From a bacterium (lineage in GTDB: Bacteria; Pseudomonadota; Gammaproteobacteria; Burkholderiales; Burkholderiaceae_C), in NCBI GenBank assembly GCA_030824555.1, contig JAVBXK010000096.1, positions 1 to 45,322 on the forward strand: 45,322 bases of DNA, in the 5' to 3' direction. Each line of letters starts with the position of its first letter. Within the stretch, counting starts at the first letter, position 1. This document shows, piece by piece, positions 16,991-24,419 of the stretch. The translations under genes and the position numbers were made by a program. The notes below the pieces were generated by a model. That model had not been told where the DNA came from, searched no databases, and was given only the letters and a program-made list of their open reading frames with translations.

Positions 16991-17920
16991 TCAGGTTTTT
17001 TCGGTCTGAGTGGTGTGCCCGAGTGCGGTGTCGGCCAACTCTTCCGGAGGTGCCACCGTGACCGCTACCGACAACTGGGGCGTGCCACCGCTCTGGATCA
17101 CGCCACGCAGCGGCGAGACGTCGCCAAAATCGCGGCCCAGTGCCAGTGTCACGTAGTCTTCGCCGGGGCGCTCCAGTCCGCAGCGGTCATTGGTGGGGTC
17201 GAAGTCGGCCCAGCCGACACCGGGGCAGTACACCTGTACCCAGGCGTGGGAAGCGTCCGCTCCGATCAACCGGGGCTTGCCCTCGGCGGGTTGTGTCAGC
17301 AGGTAACCGCTGACGTACCTGGCAGGCAGGCCCAGGCTGCGCAGACAGCCAATCATGATGTGAGCAAAGTCCTGGCACACCCCTTTGCGTTGGGCCAGTG
17401 CATCCAGTGCCGGTGTGTTGACCACCGTGCTGCCGCTGGCGTAGGTCATCTCGGTGTGGATGCGCGTCATCAGGGCTTCAGCAGCTTCCAGCAGCGGGCG
17501 ATCAGCTTCAAACACGCTGCGCGCGTAGTCGGCGAACACGTTGCTGTGCGGCACGTAGGGCGACACGTAAGTGAATTCAGCTGCAGGGTCAAACGGTGCC
17601 CCGGCGTGGTAGCGCAGGCCGTCCACCACGTCTTCCCAGCCAGGGGAGTCGGGTAGTGGCTGCGGCGCAGATGTCTGCACCAGACTGTCCGCCACCACGT
17701 TCAGGCTGGTGTGCGGAAACTGCAAGGTGAAAAAATGCCGTGTGTTGCCAAAGGTGTCGGTGGATGGGTTCAGTTGCCCGACGGCTGGCTGCACCTGAAT
17801 GTTGTGCGCCAGCACAGTCTGGCCAGGCAGTGTGCGTGGGCTCAGGTGGGCCATGTGCTGTGCCATGACCACCGCAGGGTCATAGGCGTAGCGGGTTTCG
17901 TGGACGATTCGCAGCAGCAT
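16991..17920 (-). CDS. Transglutaminase-like cysteine peptidase/transferase, left locus
   Basis: This 309-aa protein has a bacterial transglutaminase N-terminal domain (begins LLRIVHETRYAYDPAV) and a transglutaminase core with triad Cys182 (RKGVCQDFAHIM), His225 (DASHAWVQV) and Asp241 (WADFDPTND). Such proteins can hydrolyse or form amide bonds; no member of this subgroup has a firmly known substrate. It has no signal peptide and should be cytoplasmic. It is the third gene of a leftward operon, 12 nt after the ATP-grasp/alpha-E fusion, and comparative genomics links these families to a predicted peptide-tagging or peptide-metabolism system. A related protein (277 aa) is encoded in the right locus. 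Confidence 0.9.
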   Translation of the reverse strand: MLLRIVHETRYAYDPAVVMAQHMAHLSPRTLPGQTVLAHNIQVQPAVGQLNPSTDTFGNTRHFFTLQFPHTSLNVVADSLVQTSAPQPLPDSPGWEDVVDGLRYHAGAPFDPAAEFTYVSPYVPHSNVFADYARSVFEADRPLLEAAEALMTRIHTEMTYASGSTVVNTPALDALAQRKGVCQDFAHIMIGCLRSLGLPARYVSGYLLTQPAEGKPRLIGADASHAWVQVYCPGVGWADFDPTNDRCGLERPGEDYVTLALGRDFGDVSPLRGVIQSGGTPQLSVAVTVAPPEELADTALGHTTQTEKT

Positions 17921-17932
17921 GGTGTGGGGGGA

Positions 17933-20572
17933 TTAGGTCAGCAGGCTGCGGCTGCTGGTTTCGGCATGGCTGAAGTGGCGCTGGCTCAGCGCATTCGACA
18001 GTGATTTGGCCGACGCTTCACACTGGGTCAGCACGCCCAGCAACAGAGCGTAACGGGGGGGGGCGGGCGGCAAGGCCTCTGTGGCAGGCGCGTCCTGTTC
18101 AGCGGGTGAGGCGGCTGCCGAAGGTGTGGCAGCGTCGTGCTCGCTCAGTGCGGCCAGGTCCCAGGTGGCCGGGTCGGGCAGGCTGTTGACCAGCAGGGCC
18201 GCAAACTCGGGGTCACCGTGTTCCAGCTTGCGCAGCCGTGCCCGCAAGGTGTCCAGTACCCAGGCCAGGGAGCGGGGGTTGTCGCGATTGAGCATCAGCA
18301 AATCGAGCAGCGCCACCGCGTCGCGTCGCTGCTGGTAATGGGCATGGAAGGTGATGGTACTGTCAAAAAGTGCCACCAGTGCCTCGAAGCCTGCCTGATC
18401 GTGCACGCTGCGGGTCTCGAACGCCTGGCGCATGGCCAGTGCCAGCGTGGCCAGTCGCTCGATGTGGCGGCCAATGCTCAGCAGCCGCCAGCCGTTGTCG
18501 CGCACCATGCGGTCAGTCTGGGCACCTGTGATGCCAGCCAGGGTTTCGCTGGCTTCCTCCAGTGCGTTCAGTGCCTCCTGCGCCGCCGATTCGGTGTCGG
18601 GGCCCAGTTGGCCGCACTGATCGGCAAATTCGGATTCGGCCCGTTCCACCAGGTTGCGTTGCTCTTGCGACAGGCGTTCGCGCACATTGGCCGATGCCAG
18701 CCGCAGGGCTCGCAGGTTGAAACCCACGCTGTAAGCACCCTCGGCATCGGCCAATGCGGCAATCAGTGAGCGCTCGAACACGCGCTGCGCCTGTGTCCCG
18801 GCCGCAGGCAGGGCGGGCACATTCGCCAGCACCAGCGACTGGGTGTGGGCCTGCAGCGACATCCAGCTCAGCAGTGCATGGCTGGACTGCTCTTCAGCGT
18901 GCAGGTTGCGCAAGATGATCTGCGCCAGCCGCACGGAGTTTTCGGTGCGCTCGGTGTAGCGGCCCAGCCAGAACAGGTTTTCGGCGGCGCGGCTGGTCAC
19001 CGGGCGGCGGGCTTGGCTCAGCGCCAGGGTGGTGGGCGCGCTTTGCAGCAGGCTGGTGCGGTCAACTTCGCCGTCTGTCATCACCCAGCAGTCGGCGCTG
19101 CTGCCGCCGTGCTGCATCGACGCCATCAGTTGCCCACGGGGAGCCAGCCGCACCAGCCCACCGGGCAGCACGCGCCACGACTGCGGGCCATCGGCCAGTG
19201 CGTACACACGCAGCATGGCCGAGCGGGGGGCAATGTGGTCGCCTGTCCAGGTGGGTGTTTGCGACAGCGGCAGGTACGACTGCACCGTGAAGTCATCGGG
19301 CTGCTGCAGCATGCGCCCGGCCATGCGGTCAAGCTGGTCTTTGCTCAGGCTTTGCCCCATGACCGTGGCCAGTGGTGAATGGGGGTACGTGGGTTTGAGC
19401 ACCCCGTGGCGCAGCTGCGGCAACACACGCTGCAGCGCAGCTTGCTCGCCACACCACCAGGTGGGCAGGGCCGGTAGCAGCAGTTCTTCACCCAGCATGT
19501 CGCGGCAGATGGCGGGTAAAAAACCCAGCAACGCACTCGACTCCAGCAGGGCCGAGCCCGGTGCATTGGCCAGTACCACGTTGCCCGCGCGCATCACTTG
19601 CAACAGGCCGGGCACGCCCAGCGCGGAGTCGCTGCGCAGCTCCAACGGGTCCAGCCACTCGTCGTCCAGTCGTTTGATGAGGCCATCTACCGGTTCCAGT
19701 CCGGTCAGGGTTTTCAGGAACAGCCGCTGGTCCCGCACAGTCAGGTCGCTGCCCTCGACGAGCGTCAAACCCAGATAGCGGGCCAGGTAGGCGTGCTCGA
19801 AGTAGGTTTCGTTGTAGGGGCCGGGGGTCAGCAGCGCAATGCGTGCCTGTTCCCCGTTGGTGGCGATTGCCTTGATGCCATTCACCAGCGCTTGGTAGCT
19901 TGCCGCCAGGCGTTGCACTTTCATGCCTGCAAAGGCTTTGGGGAACTGACGTGCGATGGCAATGCGGTTTTCCAGCAAATACCCCAGGCCGGACGGTGCC
20001 TGGGTGCGCTGCGAAACCACGCGCCAATCGCCATCGGGGCCGCGTGCCAGGTCGAACGCGGCCACGTTCAACCACGTGTCGCCCAGCGGTTTCACACCGT
20101 GCATGGCCCGCAGGTAGCCAGGATTGCCCAGTACCAAGGCAGGCGGCAGCATGGCCCGTTTGAGCAGGGTTTGCTCGCCATAAATGTCGGCCAGCATGGT
20201 GTTGAGCAGGCGGGTGCGTTGCAGCACCCCGGCTTCGATCTCGGCCCAGCAGGCGGGCGTGACCACCATCGGAAACAGGTCGAGGGACCAAGGGCGCTGC
20301 ACGCCGTGTGCCGCATCGGCATAGACGTTGTAAGTGACGCCGTTGTCGCGCAGCTGGCGCGCCAGGCTCTGGGCGCGGCGGTTCAGCTCGCCGATGCCGT
20401 CTGCACCCACGTGGCTGAAAAACTGCGCCCAATGCGGCCGCAGCGCTTCGGTGGCGGGGTCGCGCAGTTCGTCCAGGTGGCCGTCGGCAGCGTCCAGCAC
20501 CATGTCCTGGGCCAAGGCAATGGGGTCGGGTTGATCATGTGTCGGCAGTTGGGGCAGGGAAGAATCGCTCAC
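17933..20572 (-). CDS. Circularly permuted ATP-grasp / alpha-E domain fusion protein
   Basis: This 879-aa protein joins a circularly permuted ATP-grasp amidoligase-like domain (about 50-520) to an alpha-helical alpha-E domain (about 528-875). Family stretches in the first part are DLFPMVV, LENRIAIARQFP, LLTPGPYNETYFEHAYLARYLGL and VVLANAPGSALLES; the second part begins SRAAENLFWLGRYTERTENS. In the right locus the same two parts are separate genes (479 and 319 aa). ATP-grasp enzymes of this class are predicted to form peptide bonds using ATP. An Ala/Pro/Glu-rich insert near 815-850 is probably disordered. The start is GTG with no clear ribosome site. The gene follows the 1170-aa protein after 150 nt. 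Confidence 0.9.
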   Translation of the reverse strand: MSDSSLPQLPTHDQPDPIALAQDMVLDAADGHLDELRDPATEALRPHWAQFFSHVGADGIGELNRRAQSLARQLRDNGVTYNVYADAAHGVQRPWSLDLFPMVVTPACWAEIEAGVLQRTRLLNTMLADIYGEQTLLKRAMLPPALVLGNPGYLRAMHGVKPLGDTWLNVAAFDLARGPDGDWRVVSQRTQAPSGLGYLLENRIAIARQFPKAFAGMKVQRLAASYQALVNGIKAIATNGEQARIALLTPGPYNETYFEHAYLARYLGLTLVEGSDLTVRDQRLFLKTLTGLEPVDGLIKRLDDEWLDPLELRSDSALGVPGLLQVMRAGNVVLANAPGSALLESSALLGFLPAICRDMLGEELLLPALPTWWCGEQAALQRVLPQLRHGVLKPTYPHSPLATVMGQSLSKDQLDRMAGRMLQQPDDFTVQSYLPLSQTPTWTGDHIAPRSAMLRVYALADGPQSWRVLPGGLVRLAPRGQLMASMQHGGSSADCWVMTDGEVDRTSLLQSAPTTLALSQARRPVTSRAAENLFWLGRYTERTENSVRLAQIILRNLHAEEQSSHALLSWMSLQAHTQSLVLANVPALPAAGTQAQRVFERSLIAALADAEGAYSVGFNLRALRLASANVRERLSQEQRNLVERAESEFADQCGQLGPDTESAAQEALNALEEASETLAGITGAQTDRMVRDNGWRLLSIGRHIERLATLALAMRQAFETRSVHDQAGFEALVALFDSTITFHAHYQQRRDAVALLDLLMLNRDNPRSLAWVLDTLRARLRKLEHGDPEFAALLVNSLPDPATWDLAALSEHDAATPSAAASPAEQDAPATEALPPAPPRYALLLGVLTQCEASAKSLSNALSQRHFSHAETSSRSLLT

Positions 20573-20722
20573 GTTTTTGAGTATGCAGCGAAACAGGCCG
20601 TTATTCCTGCGAGATGCGCTTGAAGTGTGCCGTTTGCACCACCATCAGGCCCGTGAAGGACTGTGTTCAATGGGGCGTGCGGAGGTTGGCCCAGTCTGTG
20701 GCCGGCCACCGCACGCCATGCG

Positions 20723-23700
20723 TCATTGCCGCAAATCCAGCGTGAACGGGAACTCGCGGTTGGTGATGGCGGGCGCCACGCTCATGCTGCCAGGGGTGTG
20801 GCCCATCTGGAAGAAGCGCGACAGGCGGCGGCTTTCGGCCTCGAACGAGTTGACCGGAAAGCTGTCGTAGTTGCGGCCACCGGGGTGCACCACGTGGTAT
20901 TGGCAGCCGCCCATGCTGCGCTGCATCCAGTTGTCGACGATGTCAAACGTCAGCGGGCCGTGTGCCCCGATGCTGGGGTGCAGCGCAGACGGTGGGTTCC
21001 AAGCCTTGTAACGCACACCCGCCACGAAGCAGCCCACGGTGCCCGTGGGCTGCAGGGCCATGGCACGGCCGTTGCAGGTCACCACATAGCGGCTGTCGTT
21101 CAGGCCGCTGACGTGCACCTCCAGGCGCTCAAGCGACGAGTCCACGTAGCGCACGGTGGCACCGCTGGCCCCTTCTTCGCCCATGACATGCCAAGGCTCC
21201 AGTGCGTTGCGCAGCGTCAGCTCGATGCCGCGTGCTGCCACCTGGCCCACCAGTGGGAAGCGGAACTCGAAGTGCGGCTCGAACCAGCTCATGTCGAAGC
21301 CAAAGCCGCATTGGCGCAGGTCGGCCAGCACGTCTTCAAAGTCCATGCGCACAAACGTGGGCAGCAGGAAGCGGTCGTGCAGCTCGGTGCCCCAGCGCGT
21401 CAGCTTGCCGCGCCATGGGGCTTCCCAGAAGCGGGCCACCAGCGCGCGCAGCAGCAGTTGCTGGGCAATGCTCATGCGGGCGTGGGGCGGCATTTCAAAC
21501 GCACGCAGTTCCAGCAGGCCAAGGCGGCCGGTTGATGAGTCAGGCGAGTACAGCTTGTCGATGCAGAACTCGCTGCGGTGCGTGTTGCCGCTCACGTCCA
21601 CCAAAATGTTTCGCAGCGTGCGGTCCACCAGCCACGGGGGCATGGCGTTGCCATAGGTTTGGCGGTTGGCATCGATCTGGTTCAGTGCAATTTCCAGCTC
21701 GTACAGCTGGTCGTTACGGGCCTCGTCCACGCGCGGGGCTTGGGAAGTGGGGCCGATGAACAGGCCGCTGAACAGGTAGCTCAAGGACGGGTGGTTGTGC
21801 CAGTAGGCCACCAGGCTGCCCAGCAGCTCGGGGCGACGCAGGAACGGGCTGTCGGTGGGCGTGGCCCCGCCCATCACGAAGTGGTTGCCCCCGCCGGTGC
21901 CGGTGTGGCGGCCATCGGTCATGAACTTTTCGGCGCACAAGCGGGTCTGGTGTGCGGCTTCGTACAAAAACTCGGTGTGTTCGACCAGCTCGCCCCAGTT
22001 GTGGGCGGGGTGGATGTTGACCTCGATCACACCAGGGTCGGGCGTGACCTGCAGCATCTTCAGGCGCGGGTCGCGTGGGGGCGGGTAGCCTTCCAGCACG
22101 ATTTTCAGCCCCAGCTTTTCTGCTGTGGCTTCGACGGCAGCCAGCAGGTCCAGGTAGTCCTCTAGTCGGGCCATGGGTGGCATGAACACATACAGGTGGC
22201 TGCTTTTGCCGCCGTGTTCCACCTCTGCCTTCGGGCCGTTGGCACGGTGCGGGTCGCGCGTTTCCACGCACAGCGCGGTGCGGGTCAGCCAGGCGGCCGA
22301 TTCGCCGCGTTGCGGGTAACGGCCGTCGATGGCCTGTGTCGGCGAGGCCACGTTGCCCCGGCCGTCCGGACCGTGAGGGCCGTAGGCGTTGGCAGGTGGT
22401 GCCTGCGTCGGGTCAGCCGGGACATAGGCGCTGTTTTGCAGCGACACGGTGCCGCCCTCGGCAAACCCGCCACCCATCTGATGCGGCGCGTACTGCTGGC
22501 GCAAAGCGGTGCCTTCTGGCAGCGCATCGCGTGGGGTGCTGGGGTCTTGCTCGATGTGGTAGGGGTAATCGGCAGCCGACACCCATGGCAACGAATCCAG
22601 TGGCAAGCGGTAGCCCATGGGCGAATCGCCGGGAATCAGGTACATGCGCTCGTCGCGGAAAAACCAGGGGCCGGTGGTCCAGGTGGTGCCGCCCAGTTTG
22701 GGCTGTGCGGGGCTCCAGCCGGTTTGCGTGTGGGCCTGCAACGGCAGCACATAGCCCACGGTGGCTTCCAGGCCCTGGCTGAACACGCGGCGCAGGCGCA
22801 CACGTTCCAGCTCGTCGCTCAGCTTGGAGTCGAATGGGTCTACGTTGACAGGCAGCTTGCGCTCGCGCCACAGGTAGTACCAGGTGTCCTCGTAGCCGGG
22901 GGTGATGTATTGGGTGGACAGGCCCAGCTTGCGCGCCAGTGCCTGCGTGAAGCGGCGGGCATCGTCAGATGTGCAGGTGCCGGGGTCGCGCTCGTCGGCA
23001 AACAGTGCGGGGTTGTGCCAGGTGGGCTGACCGTCGGCCCGCCAGAAGATCGACAAGGCCCAACGGGGCAGCTGCTCACCTGGGTACCACTTGCCCTGGC
23101 CCATGTGGACGAAGCCACCGTCGCCGTACTCGGCACGCAGGCGTTGCACCAGCTCGGTGGCATAGCCGCGTTTGGTGGGGCCCAAGGCGTCGGTGTTCCA
23201 TTCGGCGGCATCGCGGTCGGCGGTGGCCACGTAGGTGGGCTCGCCGCCCATGGTCAGGCGCACGTCGCCCGCTTCCAGCCGTTTGTCCACGTCGTGGCCC
23301 AGGGCAACCACTTTGTCCCATTGCTCGTCGGTGTAGGGCAGGGTGACGCGGGGCGATTCGTAAATGCGCGTGACCTGCATGTGGTGCGCAAACGTCACCT
23401 CGCACTTGTCCACGCCGCCTTCCACCGGCGCTGCGCTCGATGGCTGGGGTGTGCACGCCAGCGGCACATGGCCTTCACCGGCCAGCAGGCCGCTGGTGGG
23501 GTCCAGGCCGATCCAGCCTGCGCCGGGCAAAAACACCTCGCACCAGGCGTGCAGGTCGGTGAAGTCTTTTTCAGGGCCATTGGGCCCGTCAACGGCTTTC
23601 ACGTCAGACGTGAGCTGAATCAGGTAGCCCGACACAAACCGTGCGGCCAGGCCCAGGTGGCGCAGCAGTTGCACCAGCAGCCAACCCGAGTCGCGGCAAG

Positions 23701-24235
23701 AGCCGGTGCCCTTGGTCAGCGTTTCTTCAGGCGTTTGCACGCCGGGTTCCATGCGGATGGTGTAGCCCACATCCTTTTGCACCAGCTGGTTGATGCCTAC
23801 CAGAAAGTCGATGGTGCGTTGCTTGGTGGTGTTGACCTTTTTCAGGTACTCGGTCACCAGCGGTGTTTTGGCCTCGGTGACCAAATAGGGGGCCAGTTCG
23901 GCTGCCTGTTCTTTTGCGTAGGCAAACGGGAACTCTTCGGCGCTGGGCTCCAGGAAAAAATCGAACGGGTTGTACACCGCCATTTCCACCACCAGATCCA
24001 CCGTGACCTTGAACTCGCGTGTCGGCTCGGGGAACACCAGGCGGGCCTGGTAATTGGCAAACGGGTCTTGCTGCCAGTTGATGAAATGGTTGGCCGGTTC
24101 AATGCGCTGGCTGTAAGACAGCACCTTGGTGCGGCTGTGTGGCGCGGGGCGCAGGCGAACGACCTGTGGGCCCAGTTTGACCAGGCGGTCGTATTGATAA
24201 TGGGTGACGTGATTCAGAGCAACGTGGATGGCCAT
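20723..24235 (-). CDS. Large transglutaminase-DUF2126 protein
   Basis: This 1170-aa cytoplasmic protein has an N-terminal transglutaminase unit with triad Cys180 (GTGSCRDSGWLLV), His229 (DLHAWCEV) and Asp245 (IGLDPTSG), followed by the long DUF2126 region (about 300-1165). That region contains LTMGGEPTYVATADRDAAEW, MGQGKWYPGEQLPRWA and EVNIHPAHNWGELVEHTEFL, which are highly conserved in the family as I know it. The function is unknown. It leads the leftward operon with the ATP-grasp/alpha-E fusion and a second transglutaminase. Start choice: ATG at 24235 (MAIHVALNHVTHYQYDR) matches the usual family start; 24253 is also open. comEC diverges from it across 184 nt. Confidence 0.92.
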   Translation of the reverse strand: MAIHVALNHVTHYQYDRLVKLGPQVVRLRPAPHSRTKVLSYSQRIEPANHFINWQQDPFANYQARLVFPEPTREFKVTVDLVVEMAVYNPFDFFLEPSAEEFPFAYAKEQAAELAPYLVTEAKTPLVTEYLKKVNTTKQRTIDFLVGINQLVQKDVGYTIRMEPGVQTPEETLTKGTGSCRDSGWLLVQLLRHLGLAARFVSGYLIQLTSDVKAVDGPNGPEKDFTDLHAWCEVFLPGAGWIGLDPTSGLLAGEGHVPLACTPQPSSAAPVEGGVDKCEVTFAHHMQVTRIYESPRVTLPYTDEQWDKVVALGHDVDKRLEAGDVRLTMGGEPTYVATADRDAAEWNTDALGPTKRGYATELVQRLRAEYGDGGFVHMGQGKWYPGEQLPRWALSIFWRADGQPTWHNPALFADERDPGTCTSDDARRFTQALARKLGLSTQYITPGYEDTWYYLWRERKLPVNVDPFDSKLSDELERVRLRRVFSQGLEATVGYVLPLQAHTQTGWSPAQPKLGGTTWTTGPWFFRDERMYLIPGDSPMGYRLPLDSLPWVSAADYPYHIEQDPSTPRDALPEGTALRQQYAPHQMGGGFAEGGTVSLQNSAYVPADPTQAPPANAYGPHGPDGRGNVASPTQAIDGRYPQRGESAAWLTRTALCVETRDPHRANGPKAEVEHGGKSSHLYVFMPPMARLEDYLDLLAAVEATAEKLGLKIVLEGYPPPRDPRLKMLQVTPDPGVIEVNIHPAHNWGELVEHTEFLYEAAHQTRLCAEKFMTDGRHTGTGGGNHFVMGGATPTDSPFLRRPELLGSLVAYWHNHPSLSYLFSGLFIGPTSQAPRVDEARNDQLYELEIALNQIDANRQTYGNAMPPWLVDRTLRNILVDVSGNTHRSEFCIDKLYSPDSSTGRLGLLELRAFEMPPHARMSIAQQLLLRALVARFWEAPWRGKLTRWGTELHDRFLLPTFVRMDFEDVLADLRQCGFGFDMSWFEPHFEFRFPLVGQVAARGIELTLRNALEPWHVMGEEGASGATVRYVDSSLERLEVHVSGLNDSRYVVTCNGRAMALQPTGTVGCFVAGVRYKAWNPPSALHPSIGAHGPLTFDIVDNWMQRSMGGCQYHVVHPGGRNYDSFPVNSFEAESRRLSRFFQMGHTPGSMSVAPAITNREFPFTLDLRQ

Positions 24236-24419
24236 GCCATGGGCTTTCTGCAAAGGGAAGGGGTCAATCCAATGGGAATCAATGGTTCAGTTTGGCTTAA
24301 AGCAAATAGTGCGCCATGCGCTCGGGGACCGCACGCGAACAGGCTGACAAATTGACAACAGCGTTCACCCGCCACTCGCCACACGCGGTGGTCAGCCAGG
24401 TGCCAGCACGGGGTGCGCG

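Noticed and set aside
22196-24355. 719-aa open frame antisense to the DUF2126 gene
   Set aside because: It is a shadow frame of GC-rich coding DNA; the protein has no recognisable domain, while the opposite strand encodes a complete conserved family.
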